Of a DNA stretch of 43,892 nucleotides, positions 16,306 through 25,714 are shown one piece after another. Within the stretch, counting starts at the first letter, position 1; each line of letters begins with the position of its first letter. Made by a program: the position numbers and the translations under genes. The DNA lies in the NCBI GenBank assembly GCA_011391255.1, contig JAABQV010000021.1:1-43892 (forward strand), given 5' to 3'. A model generated the notes under the pieces. That model was not told the origin of the DNA. It saw only the letters and a list, made by a program, of their open reading frames with translations, and ran no database searches. This DNA is from Dechloromonas sp. (lineage in GTDB: Bacteria; Pseudomonadota; Gammaproteobacteria; Burkholderiales; Rhodocyclaceae).

Positions 16306-17568
16306 TCACTTTGGCTCTGGCAGATGCTCGGCGACCAATTCGGTCAGCCCGATCACTGGCAGTTTCATCGCGTAATGCTCCAAGCCTTCTTCCAGCACAA
16401 TGCGACAGTTGGCGCAGGCGGTGACCAGCCGATCCGGCTTGACCGCATTGAACTGCCGTATCTTCACGGCAAAGGCCTTGAGCCGGAGTTCTTCGCCCTC
16501 TTCGATGGCACTCGCCCCGCCACCGCCACCGCAGCACCAGTTCATGAAACCGGCGTCCGGCATTTCGACAAAGTTCTCCGCCACCTTGTTCATCAGGACA
16601 CGTTGCTGCTTGATCACGCCACCACGCCGCGCCAACTGGCACGGATCGTGGAAGGTCAGCTTGTCGGTTTCCATGCCCTCGGTCTTGAGCAGTCCTTGCG
16701 CCTCAAATTCGCCAAGGACTTCGATAATGTGCTGCACCTTGAAAGTGAATGGACGACCAATCAGGTTGGCCCCTTCCCAGCGTAAGGCCGTATAGGCATG
16801 GCCACACTCGGGGCTGATCACTGTCTTGGCCTTCAGTTTCTCGGCGGCATCAACAATGCGCGTGACGATTACGCGGGCGAGGTCAGAATTGCCAATCTGC
16901 ATCCCGGCATTGGTTGCCTCGAAAGCTTCCGAACTCAGCGTCCAGGTCTTGCCAACGCTATGCATGATCTTGCCGATGGCGCCCAGATATTCGGGGAAAT
17001 TGATGATTTCCATTGACGAGAGCATCACCAGATAATCGGCACCCTCCATATCGAGCGGCACCTTCAACCCGTAATCGGCCTCGACGTGCTTGATCTGCGC
17101 TTTGACCGCCGGCAACTTGATGCCCATCGGGCTGCCGATGGTCACCGTGCGGGTAACCGCACCCTTCAAGCCATCCGGCGCATTGCCCGAAGCTGACATG
17201 CCCTCGCGCAACTTGCGCACCATGTAAACAATGTCGTTGCCGACCGGACAAACCACCGAGCAGCGTCCGCACAAGGTACAACTGTTGTAAACCAGCTCCT
17301 GCCACTCGGCCAGTTCGGCATCCGTCACTGCCTTTGACCAGCCGATCAGCTTGCCCAGTTTGCCGAACAAGGTGTATTCCTGCTCATAAACCCGGCGCAA
17401 GGGCTCCAGTTTGTGAATCGGGGTGTATTTCGGATCGCCGGTCTCAGTGTAGAACAGACAGGCATCGGCGCAAATGCCGCAATGTACACAACTACTGAAG
17501 TAGCTGGCGATACGGGAATCAATGACTTCCTTGAGGACGCGTACGCCCTTTTCCATGGTCGCGCTCAT
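16306..17568 (-). CDS. isp2: Isp2: HdrD/DsrK-like iron-sulfur protein of the hydrogenase
   Basis: Cytoplasmic electron-transfer subunit. Two ferredoxin-type clusters are visible in the 420-residue product: C27-V-H-C-G-I-C-A-D-A-C37 and C97-T-L-C-G-R-C-S-V-V-C107. The C-terminal half has cysteine motifs of heterodisulfide reductase subunit D/DsrK: ISPECGHAY, then a CCG domain with HDPCQLARRGG, 34 residues, NWCCGGGGG and 37 residues later CANC. In Isp-type (group 1e) hydrogenases this protein pairs with Isp1 in place of the usual cytochrome b, linking H2 oxidation to quinone or sulfur-type electron carriers; the partner here is unknown. ATG overlaps the isp1 stop (ATGA). Confidence 0.92.
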   Translation of the reverse strand: MSATMEKGVRVLKEVIDSRIASYFSSCVHCGICADACLFYTETGDPKYTPIHKLEPLRRVYEQEYTLFGKLGKLIGWSKAVTDAELAEWQELVYNSCTLCGRCSVVCPVGNDIVYMVRKLREGMSASGNAPDGLKGAVTRTVTIGSPMGIKLPAVKAQIKHVEADYGLKVPLDMEGADYLVMLSSMEIINFPEYLGAIGKIMHSVGKTWTLSSEAFEATNAGMQIGNSDLARVIVTRIVDAAEKLKAKTVISPECGHAYTALRWEGANLIGRPFTFKVQHIIEVLGEFEAQGLLKTEGMETDKLTFHDPCQLARRGGVIKQQRVLMNKVAENFVEMPDAGFMNWCCGGGGGASAIEEGEELRLKAFAVKIRQFNAVKPDRLVTACANCRIVLEEGLEHYAMKLPVIGLTELVAEHLPEPK

Positions 17569-18224
17569 ACCGCCACCCCCTTGTGTCCGTTCACTTCACC
17601 GTTGTACCAACGCGATCCAAAAGCCGTAAAGGCGTGGAACAACTTACTGAAGGGCAGCACAATTAACAGGATTTCAACACTCAGAATGTGGATCGCCAGC
17701 ATCAGCGTGTATGGCAGCAACAGATGCTGCACGGCCAACCAGCCGGTTAGCAAGGGCATGAAAGTCAGCACCCAGGTGATGTAATCCGCCTTGGTCGAAA
17801 GAAATCGCTTGACCGGCTTGACCAGTCGATCAACCAACACCAGGATCATTGCCACCATCGTCACCACGGTAACCAGATCAATCACCTGCGACGGCAGCCC
17901 TGGCCAGCCAAAGCCAAACATGTCCTTAATTAGCAGGATATGTGGCACGAAAAAGAGAACCACAATAGCCAGCCCGAAATGGAAAATGATGCCACCCGCG
18001 TAAGTCACCGGCGATTTCATCATCGCCTCTTTCTGCGGGAAAGAGCGGCGCCAGATCGTGTGCCAACCGGAGGCAGCTTCACCAGCCCGAGGCTCTGACA
18101 AGTCTTTTTTTACCCCTAAGCCGTAAATTTCGATCAGTCGCCAAAGCACGCCGAATACGAACAAGCTCAGCGCGATATCGAGCCCGGTACCGCGAACCCA
18201 TGTCAAAAAAGCCAAATGGTCCAT
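17565..18224 (-). CDS. isp1: Isp1: NarI/DsrM-like membrane cytochrome subunit of the hydrogenase
   Basis: A 219-residue integral membrane protein with about five hydrophobic helices (LDIALSLFVFGVLWRLIEIY, GGIIFHFGLAIVVLFFVPHI, VTVVTMVAMILVLV, TWVLTFMPLLTGWLAV, LMLAIHILSVEILLIVLPF). Histidines inside or at the ends of helices (IIFHFG, VPHIL, VQHLLL, AIHILS) are candidates for two b-heme ligand pairs, as in NarI and DsrM. It would move electrons from the periplasmic hydrogenase dimer through the membrane to Isp2. It starts 21 bases after the small subunit gene and overlaps isp2 by four bases. Confidence 0.9.
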   Translation of the reverse strand: MDHLAFLTWVRGTGLDIALSLFVFGVLWRLIEIYGLGVKKDLSEPRAGEAASGWHTIWRRSFPQKEAMMKSPVTYAGGIIFHFGLAIVVLFFVPHILLIKDMFGFGWPGLPSQVIDLVTVVTMVAMILVLVDRLVKPVKRFLSTKADYITWVLTFMPLLTGWLAVQHLLLPYTLMLAIHILSVEILLIVLPFSKLFHAFTAFGSRWYNGEVNGHKGVAV

Positions 18225-18245
18225 ATCAATATCTCCGGCTTGATT

Positions 18246-19349
18246 CTATTTTTTAAGATCGGCCAGCGTGGTCGTCTCATGTGCGGCCTTGGCCGCTGCC
18301 TTCTTGCCACGATTGGCGTAGAGCGCTGCAGTGCTGATCACCGCCCCGGCAAGCGCCGCCTTGCCGGTCATTTCCAGCGGATTGGCCGGCATCGACAGCG
18401 CCTTGTAGAAGCCACCGGCATCCCAGAAATTAGGCTCCGAACAACCAATGCAACCATGCCCGGACTGGATCGGGAAACTGGTACCGTCATTCCACTTGGT
18501 CGTTGCACAGGCGTTGTAAGTGACTGGCCCCTTGCAACCGAGTTCGAACAGACACCAACCCTTGCGCGCTGCCTCGTCGTCAAAAGTCTTGGCAAACTTG
18601 CCCTGATCGTAAAATGGCCGGCGATAGCAACGGTCGTGAATCGTCTCACCATAAAAAATTTTGGGGCGACCCAAAGCGTCAAGCTCAGGAATTTTGCCGA
18701 AGGTCAGGAAATGCACCAGCACGCCGGTCATCACCACCGGAATCGGTGGGCAACCGGGCACATTGATGATCGGCTTGTTCTTGATGATCTCGGCCACCGA
18801 TACCGCACCCGTCGGATTAGGGTCAGCCTTCGGAATACCGCCATAGGTGGCGCAGGTGCCGACGGCAACAATTGCAGCGCAGCCCTTGGCCGAGTCGACC
18901 AGCATGTCGTAATTGCTGATGCCGGCGATAGTTGAATAACCGGGATTGCCCATCGGGATCGAGCCATCGACAATTAACAGATACTTGCCGTCGTTATCCT
19001 TCATTGCCTGCTCGCGGGCATGCTCAGCGGCATCACCCGAAGCAGCTTGCAGGGTATGGTGGTAATCAAGCGAGATCAGATCAAAGATCAGATTCTCGAG
19101 CGTCGGCGAGTGCGAGCGGGTGATCGCCTCAGTGCAACCGGTACATTCCTGGAACGAAAGCCAGATCACCGATTGCCGTCGCGCCTTGGCAATTGACTCG
19201 GCTACGATCGACGCCATACTGACCGGCAAATTCAACATGGCAGTGACGGCGCTGCAATACTTCATGAAATCGCGCCGGCTAACACCCCGCTGAGCAAGAC
19301 CTTCACCGACAGAACCCGGTTCACGTCCAAACAAATTCTTTGCACTCAT
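18246..19349 (-). CDS. hynS: [NiFe] hydrogenase small subunit, Tat-exported
   Basis: Holds the three iron-sulfur clusters that take electrons from the NiFe site. The 367-residue product has a twin-arginine signal S-R-R-D-F-M-K (residues 24-30) followed by a weakly hydrophobic stretch. Proximal cluster cysteines are seen in FQECTGCTE (C69, C72), VGTCATYGG and NVPGCPPIP; distal and medial cluster ligands in IHDRCYRRPF, GWCLFELGCKGPVTYNAC and HGCIGCSE. The positions that carry two extra cysteines in oxygen-tolerant enzymes are Gly here (E-C-T-G-C; Y-G-G-I). The C-terminus has a hydrophobic anchor helix (MTGKAALAGAVISTAALY) and a basic tail. ATG 19349 follows GGAGGGGG; the frame upstream is ignored. 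Confidence 0.95.
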   Translation of the reverse strand: MSAKNLFGREPGSVGEGLAQRGVSRRDFMKYCSAVTAMLNLPVSMASIVAESIAKARRQSVIWLSFQECTGCTEAITRSHSPTLENLIFDLISLDYHHTLQAASGDAAEHAREQAMKDNDGKYLLIVDGSIPMGNPGYSTIAGISNYDMLVDSAKGCAAIVAVGTCATYGGIPKADPNPTGAVSVAEIIKNKPIINVPGCPPIPVVMTGVLVHFLTFGKIPELDALGRPKIFYGETIHDRCYRRPFYDQGKFAKTFDDEAARKGWCLFELGCKGPVTYNACATTKWNDGTSFPIQSGHGCIGCSEPNFWDAGGFYKALSMPANPLEMTGKAALAGAVISTAALYANRGKKAAAKAAHETTTLADLKK

Positions 19350-19386
19350 ACAAATCCCCCTCCAAGGCAATTTGTTGCTAAGAAGC

Positions 19387-19392
19387 ATTGTG
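19387..19392 (-). promoter_or_regulatory. Candidate -10 box of the hynS promoter
   Basis: On the minus strand CACAAT (19392-19387) matches the -10 consensus at four of six positions and begins 21 bases after the FNR box, close to the 22 bases expected for a class II FNR-activated promoter. There is no separate -35 box, as is usual there. Predicted transcription start about 19380, some 30 bases before the hynS ATG. Confidence 0.5.
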
Positions 19393-19413
19393 CGCGTAAA
19401 TTACTGTCTGGAG

Positions 19414-19427
19414 TTGATATAAATCAA
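19414..19427 (-). promoter_or_regulatory. FNR/ANR-type binding site
   Basis: TTGATATAAATCAA is a perfect match to the FNR consensus TTGAT-N4-ATCAA. It lies in the gap between the maturation protease gene and hynS, its centre about 71 bases before the hynS ATG. With the -10 candidate at 19387-19392 the spacing fits class II activation (site centred near -41.5). This predicts induction of hynS and the downstream genes when oxygen is limiting. Confidence 0.75.
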
Positions 19428-19451
19428 GCAACTTCAAAATATAAGTATCAA

Positions 19452-19922
19452 CTAATTATCAATCTGCCAACGATCAATCAGATCCTTTGCCTGCCTGCAC
19501 ATCTCTGGCACAGCCCGATCCACCGCCTCAGTCAGCATTTCACCCCAATCAAGTTTGGCCGGTTGCACGCCGATCAATGCTCGCCGCACTGGCCAGCGTT
19601 CGGTTAGTTTGGAGATCGTCATCAAATCAATCAGCCCAACCTCGTGCACACTCGATTTACGGTTCTCGCCGAGGAAGCGATCCATCGCTTCACCTTCTAC
19701 CATCGCCACCGTTCCAGCCGGCGCACTCAATTCCGCCGCATCAAAAACCAGCAAGGCTGAACATTCGGCAATTGGAACCGCCAAGGTAAAGGAGAGCGTG
19801 CCACCATCCAGGAAATCAATCCCCTGGCAAGGATCAAGCTGCTTTTTCAAGGCGTTCATGGCAACCACGCCCACCCCCTCGTCGGAAAGCAGGGTATTTC
19901 CTATTCCCAAGACAAGTATCAT
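19452..19922 (-). CDS. hyaD: Hydrogenase maturation endopeptidase (HyaD/HupD family)
   Basis: Nickel-sensing protease that removes the C-terminal tail of the large subunit after active-site assembly. The 156-residue product opens MILVLGIGNTLLSDEGVGV, with the conserved Glu of the DEGVG segment (about residue 16), then VFDAAEL with the metal-binding Asp (about 62) and SSVHEVGL with the third ligand His (about 92). The ATG at 19922 has a GGGAGG site seven bases upstream, so an in-frame start 7 codons earlier is rejected. It is the first gene of the cluster on the same strand as hynS; the FNR site in the 102-base gap suggests hynS also has its own promoter. Confidence 0.93.
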   Translation of the reverse strand: MILVLGIGNTLLSDEGVGVVAMNALKKQLDPCQGIDFLDGGTLSFTLAVPIAECSALLVFDAAELSAPAGTVAMVEGEAMDRFLGENRKSSVHEVGLIDLMTISKLTERWPVRRALIGVQPAKLDWGEMLTEAVDRAVPEMCRQAKDLIDRWQIDN

Positions 19923-20074
19923 TTCAGAGCCTCCCACGAACAAATTTACATATCTTAAGAAATATTAGCCCCCCAACGACTACTCCAACCAAATTTAACG
20001 CGGTACAGTTAAAAAATTCGGCTACGGCAGGGTAATAAATGAATTGGCTGACAAGCACTAGGGGAACAGAAAGC

Positions 20075-20103
20075 AAAAAAGCCAATGCGAACATTAGCTT
20101 TTT
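20075..20103 (-). terminator. Rho-independent terminator of the tRNA-Ser gene
   Basis: On the minus strand, AAAAAGCTAATG-TTCG-CATTGGCTTTTTT forms a 12-bp stem (one G-U pair) with a stable TTCG loop and ends in a T-run. It begins 10 bases after the tRNA CCA end. Confidence 0.85.
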
Positions 20104-20112
20104 GGGCGCTTC

Positions 20113-20205
20113 TGGCGGAGGAGATGGGATTCGAACCCATGTGCCAGATTTCTCTGACCATCCGATTTCGAATCGGCGCCGTTATGGCCACTTCGGTACC
20201 CCTCC
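20113..20205 (-). tRNA. tRNA-Ser (anticodon CGA)
   Basis: The minus strand gives a complete class II tRNA of 93 bases: acceptor stem GGAGGGG paired with CTCCTCC (one G-U), G discriminator and encoded CCA; anticodon stem CCGAT/ATCGG around the loop TTCGAAA, so anticodon CGA reading UCG; long variable arm (GGTCAGAGAAATCTGGCAC region) typical of tRNA-Ser; T arm ATGGGTTCGAATCCCAT. A possible -10 box TATTAT lies at 20223-20218, overlapping the region just before mltF. A terminator follows at 20075-20103. Confidence 0.97.
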
Positions 20206-20230
20206 GGACAGGGCAGCATAATATCACGAG

Positions 20231-21808
20231 ATGCGCCGAATCAATCGACTACTGCTCCTCACAATACCTCTCCTTTTCGCTGCCTGTGGCGATTGGGGGT
20301 CATCGCTTTTTCACCGGGAATTACCGTTCCCGACCCCTGGGCAACGTGATCTGATCGTTCTCACCACCCCGGGCGAACTAACCTACAAGCTCGAGGAAAA
20401 AGGTCAGGCGAGCGGACTGGAACATGACCTGGTTGCGGCTTTTGCCGAAGAACTCGGGGTTGGCGTTAAATACTTGGTCGTTGCGCCCGAAGAAATCGAA
20501 GCGAACCTAAGCAACAACAAAGTCCATCTGGCGGCCGCCTGGCTGGCGCCGCCAGATAACACCCTGATCAAGACGACGCCGCACATACGCCACACCCACG
20601 ACATTCTGATTCAGCATGAAGCGTCACTGCCTATCCTTGATAGCGCCGAACTCAAGGGGAAGACTGTTTATGTGATTGCTGCTTCGCGGCAAGCTGCCGC
20701 CTTCAAAACCCTACAACAATCGATTCCTGAGTTTTCGCTCGTTGAAGAAAGCGATCCCGATCCCTACAAGCTCCTCGAAGCACTGAGTGCTCAACGAATC
20801 AACTATGTCGCCATGGACTCCGCAATGTTCGACATTGCAAATCAGTTCTTTCCATCACTGCAAGCCACACTCAGCCTGTCCCGGGAGCAACCAATCGTCT
20901 GGCTGCTCGGGGAAAAGCCCAATGCCGAACTCGAAGCGCGGCTCAAGGCATTTATCGAACGCATTCAGCATGACGGCACCCTGGCGAGACTGGACGACCG
21001 ATACTTTGGCCATGTCCAGAGACTCAACCAGGCTGATGTCGTCAAATTTTTGGGTGAAATCGAATCGACGCTCCCCAAGTTCCGCAAGTTTTTCCAGGCA
21101 GCCGAAGTCATCAGTGGTATCGACTGGCGTTTGATTGCTGCGGTGGCCTATCACGAGTCGCACTGGGATCCGAATGCAACCAGCTACACCAATGTGCGCG
21201 GCATCATGATGCTGACCGGGGAGACCGCCGACCGCCTAGAAGTGAGCAACCGCCTTGATCCGAGCGAGAGCATTCTGGCCGGAGCCCGCTATATCAATCT
21301 GCTCAAGGAGATGCTGCCGGCCGGGGTAGCAGAACCCGACCGCACCTGGTTGGCGCTCGCCGCCTACAACATCGGCCCGGGAAGTTTCAATAACGCGAGA
21401 AAACTGGCCAGAAAACTGAAAGCTGATCCGGCCTCATGGTACGAAATGAAACTGGTGCTACCCAAACTGGCACAAGCAAAATACGCCAGCCAGATTGGCG
21501 CCGGCCGCGCACGCGGCGGCGAAGCTGTCATTCTTGTTGAAAACATCCGCAGCTACTACGACATTCTTCAACGAAATACCTCTGCCCTCTCGCCCGGCTT
21601 GGCCAAGGCTGAAAGCCTCAAACGGCTGGTTGACGAGGTGACCCAGCGGCGCAAGGATTATGTCCGGAAAACCACGGCAGCCAAATCACTTACATCTGCC
21701 GAGCCTGAAGAGAACGACGAGCTCGCCATCGACGAACCTGGCACCAGCAAAAAGTTGCCGCGCCTGCCAAGCTACGAACCGGAAAGCAGCCGCACGCCCG
21801 GCGATTGA
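20231..21808 (+). CDS. mltF: Membrane-bound lytic murein transglycosylase F
   Basis: Outer-membrane-associated peptidoglycan lyase. The 525-residue protein begins with a lipoprotein signal (MRRINRLLLLTIPLLFAACG, lipobox LFAAC with Cys 19). Residues ~40-260 are an ABC solute-binding-type domain (LIVLTTPGELTY, GLEHDLVAAFAEELGV, LKGKTVYVIAASRQ), and residues ~285-440 the SLT catalytic domain with the Glu in AVAYHESHWDPNA, then GIMMLTGETADRL and LALAAYNIGPG. This two-domain order is that of MltF. The tail of about 60 residues is charged and low complexity. The ATG lies 26 bases from the 5' end of the oppositely oriented tRNA-Ser, so its promoter must overlap that tRNA gene. Confidence 0.92.
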   Translation: MRRINRLLLLTIPLLFAACGDWGSSLFHRELPFPTPGQRDLIVLTTPGELTYKLEEKGQASGLEHDLVAAFAEELGVGVKYLVVAPEEIEANLSNNKVHLAAAWLAPPDNTLIKTTPHIRHTHDILIQHEASLPILDSAELKGKTVYVIAASRQAAAFKTLQQSIPEFSLVEESDPDPYKLLEALSAQRINYVAMDSAMFDIANQFFPSLQATLSLSREQPIVWLLGEKPNAELEARLKAFIERIQHDGTLARLDDRYFGHVQRLNQADVVKFLGEIESTLPKFRKFFQAAEVISGIDWRLIAAVAYHESHWDPNATSYTNVRGIMMLTGETADRLEVSNRLDPSESILAGARYINLLKEMLPAGVAEPDRTWLALAAYNIGPGSFNNARKLARKLKADPASWYEMKLVLPKLAQAKYASQIGAGRARGGEAVILVENIRSYYDILQRNTSALSPGLAKAESLKRLVDEVTQRRKDYVRKTTAAKSLTSAEPEENDELAIDEPGTSKKLPRLPSYEPESSRTPGD

Positions 21809-21824
21809 TAGATAGCTTCCGGGG

Positions 21825-23144
<1,320 letters not shown>

Positions 23145-23182
23145 TCAGAAAGCCGGAAATTATACGCGAGGCACTCTTTTCG

Positions 23183-24499
23183 CTATTTCTTTGCCTGCTT
23201 GTCGAGTTCGCGCAAATGCACCAGTTTCTGCCCAATCTGACCTTCCAGCCCGCGCGGCGTTGGTTTGTACCAACCTGGCTCGGCCATGCCATCGGGCAAA
23301 TAACTCTCACCGGCCGCATAAGCCTCTGGCTCGTCATGCGCGTAACGGTAGGCGTGACCGTGGCCGAGTTCCTTCATCAACTTGGTCGGCGCGTTGCGTA
23401 AATGATTTGGCACCGGGCGTGAACTGTCCTTGCTGACGAAAGCGCGCGCTGCGTTGTAGGCGTTGTAGCCGGCGTTCGACTTGGCCGCCACGGCCAGATA
23501 AATCACCGCCTGCCCGAGCGCCAGTTCGCCCTCCGGCGAGCCGAGGCGCTCGTATGTTTCTGCCGCATCGTTGGCGAGTTGCACGGCACGCGGGTCGGCC
23601 AGACCAATATCTTCCCAGGCCATACGAATGATACGGCGCGCCAGATAGCGCGGGTCAGCGCCGCCATCGAGCATGCGCGTCAGCCAGTACAGCGCGCCAT
23701 CCGGGCTGGAGCCACGCACCGATTTGTGCAGGGCAGAAATCTGGTCATAGAACGCATCGCCGCCCTTATCGAAACGGCGCAGGCTTTGTGCCACGGTTTT
23801 CTCGATAAATTCGCCGTCGACCGCAACAATCCCCGCCGTACGCGCTGCGGTACGGATTTGTTCGAGCAAATTCAGCAAACGCCGCGCATCACCATCGGCC
23901 AAACCGGTCAAACGCTCGCGCGCCGTTGCGTCAAAGCTCAAACCGGCCAAAGCCTGTTCGCTGGCTCGGTCAAAAAGCTGACCCATTTCCGCTTCGTCGA
24001 GCGACTTGAGCACATATACCGAAGCCCGCGAGAGCAAGGCTGAGTTCAATTCAAAGGAGGGATTTTCAGTCGTCGCGCCAATAAAGGTCAGCAACCCTGA
24101 CTCAACAAAAGGCAAAAAGCCATCCTGCTGCGCCTTGTTGAAGCGGTGGATTTCATCGACAAACAAAATCGTGCGCCGCCCCTGCCCGCGCCACATCTCC
24201 GCCTGCGCCACCGCCTCGCGCACCTCCTTGATGCCGGAAAACACTGCCGAAAGCGCGATGAACTCACATTGAAACTGCGTCGCCATCATCCGCGCCAACG
24301 TGGTTTTGCCAACACCGGGCGGCCCCCAGAGAATCATCGAATGCGGCTGGCCGGATTCAAACGCCAGGCGTAACGGCTTGCCGGCACCGAGCAAATGCTG
24401 CTGGCCGATCACCTCATCCGGCGTTTGCGGGCGTAACTGCTCAGCGAGAGGCGCACTTAGGCGGTCATTAGCCGCAGAGGAAAATAAGTCTTCTGACAT
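23183..24499 (-). CDS. rarA: Replication-associated recombination protein A (AAA+ ATPase)
   Basis: RarA/MgsA acts at stalled replication forks. The 438-residue protein shows [20 protein letters not shown] at the N-terminus, Walker [14 protein letters not shown], Walker [18 protein letters not shown], sensor 1 [10 protein letters not shown], the C-terminal tetramerisation region with [18 protein letters not shown] and '[17 protein letters not shown]', and the closing GxxYxY-type segment [21 protein letters not shown]. The start is uncertain between ATG 24499 and GTG 24505 (reads GTG AGG ATG); no clear ribosome site separates them. The gene precedes serS. Confidence 0.95.
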   Translation of the reverse strand: MSEDLFSSAANDRLSAPLAEQLRPQTPDEVIGQQHLLGAGKPLRLAFESGQPHSMILWGPPGVGKTTLARMMATQFQCEFIALSAVFSGIKEVREAVAQAEMWRGQGRRTILFVDEIHRFNKAQQDGFLPFVESGLLTFIGATTENPSFELNSALLSRASVYVLKSLDEAEMGQLFDRASEQALAGLSFDATARERLTGLADGDARRLLNLLEQIRTAARTAGIVAVDGEFIEKTVAQSLRRFDKGGDAFYDQISALHKSVRGSSPDGALYWLTRMLDGGADPRYLARRIIRMAWEDIGLADPRAVQLANDAAETYERLGSPEGELALGQAVIYLAVAAKSNAGYNAYNAARAFVSKDSSRPVPNHLRNAPTKLMKELGHGHAYRYAHDEPEAYAAGESYLPDGMAEPGWYKPTPRGLEGQIGQKLVHLRELDKQAKK

Positions 24500-24676
24500 C
24501 CTCACATTGTATCCAGCAGAGCCCTTGGCTTCTTTACGAATTTTTCCAAATGTCTTAGCCTGCGGCCGACAAATTCAACCGGTTTTTTTCCCGGCTCGCT
24601 GATTGATCATTTCAACGCCAAATCGGTTGAGATACCATCGCACATTTCCTTAGCCGATTTCACAGGAGCATCATTC

Positions 24677-25075
24677 ATGGCCATTCCCTGGCTGACCATA
24701 TTAAATAGCGTACCGTGGAAGGACGTGATCGGCAATGCGCCAAAAGTGGCCGATGGGGCCAAGAAGCTCTGGAAATCGATGGCCAAGAAAGCTGCACCGG
24801 CAGATTCAGCCAGCCCTGGCGTGACCCCCGCTCACTCATCCGAGGAGCAAACGATAGAAACGCTGGACTCGCGCATAATTGCGCTCAAGGCTGACCTATC
24901 GTCCTTGAATGAGGCAATGCTGGCATCCTCAGAAGTCATCGCGGCACTGGCCGAGCAAAATGCACAGCTGATCAAGAGCATCGAGATATTTCGCGGCCGG
25001 GTGCTGCGCCTTGGTTTGTTGACCGTATTGCTGGCGTTGGTCGCGCTGTTTGCGCTTTACCGTTCGTTTCTCTAA
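24677..25075 (+). CDS. Small hypothetical protein with coiled coil and C-terminal membrane helix
   Basis: I do not recognise a family. The 132-residue product has a short amphipathic start (MAIPWLTILNSVPWKDVIG), a basic stretch (AKKLWKSMAKKAA), a probable coiled coil at about 55-100 (TIETLDSRIIALKADLSSLN... VIAALAEQNAQLIKSI) and a C-terminal membrane helix (LGLLTVLLALVALFALYRSFL), so it is probably a tail-anchored inner-membrane protein facing the cytoplasm. An AGGAG site lies eight bases before the ATG, and codon use resembles the surrounding genes, which supports a real gene. It is on the opposite strand to lolA and rarA, which it separates. Confidence 0.75.
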   Translation: MAIPWLTILNSVPWKDVIGNAPKVADGAKKLWKSMAKKAAPADSASPGVTPAHSSEEQTIETLDSRIIALKADLSSLNEAMLASSEVIAALAEQNAQLIKSIEIFRGRVLRLGLLTVLLALVALFALYRSFL

Positions 25076-25093
25076 GACCGCAAAGCGGTAAAG

Positions 25094-25714
25094 CTATTCA
25101 CCAATAACGTCGACACCCGCCGGCGGCGTAAATTTAAAGTGGTTAGCCGGCAAGGCAGGGTTGCGCTCCAGTCGGGTAAAGCTGATTATCGTGGTTTGCC
25201 CGAAGCTATCGCTCAGTTCCATTGCTTTCAGATCCCCCCCGGCGAAGCCCATGCGGATTTTGTCGAAACCGCTGTCACTATTTTTAGGCATTGCTTCCAA
25301 CCAGGAAAGACCTTCGGCATTGCCGGCATCCTTGAGGGTGAAGTTTTTTTCCAGATCATTGTTGCCGGCGAGCAAGGCTGCCGGTGAGCTGCCGATCGCC
25401 TGCCCGGCTTTGCGTACCGTGACTTGCTGCAATTCCTGATCGTAGATCCAGATTTTTTCGCCATCCCCGACGATCAGTTGCGGGTAGGGTTTGACGATCT
25501 CCCAGCGCAATTTGCCAGGGCGCGAAATGGATACGATGCCTGAAGATTGCTGCGGCTTGCGGCCATTTTTGGCGACGACAATCTGCGCGAATTCGGCTTT
25601 GAGCGTGCGCGTACTTTGCAGGAAGCGATGTAACTGATCGACCGCGCCGGCGATCGCAAAATGCGGCAATAACAAGGCTGTTGCGGTCAACAGCGTTTTC
25701 AGGCCAAATTTCAT
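25094..25714 (-). CDS. lolA: Outer-membrane lipoprotein carrier protein LolA
   Basis: Periplasmic chaperone that carries lipoproteins from LolCDE to LolB. The 206-residue product has a signal peptide ([24 protein letters not shown]) and the family segments [53 protein letters not shown] (about 58-92) and the C-terminal [13 protein letters not shown]. Its ATG overlaps the ftsK stop (ATGA), so it is translated after ftsK as in E. coli. Confidence 0.95.
   Translation of the reverse strand: MKFGLKTLLTATALLLPHFAIAGAVDQLHRFLQSTRTLKAEFAQIVVAKNGRKPQQSSGIVSISRPGKLRWEIVKPYPQLIVGDGEKIWIYDQELQQVTVRKAGQAIGSSPAALLAGNNDLEKNFTLKDAGNAEGLSWLEAMPKNSDSGFDKIRMGFAGGDLKAMELSDSFGQTTIISFTRLERNPALPANHFKFTPPAGVDVIGE

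Noticed and set aside
18246..19349. Oxygen-tolerant six-cysteine hydrogenase
   Set aside because: Both positions of the additional cysteines are Gly.
20039..20354. Two plus-strand frames containing GGGDGIRTHV and similar peptides
   Set aside because: This is the well-known false protein produced by translating a tRNA-Ser gene; the tRNA on the minus strand explains the sequence.
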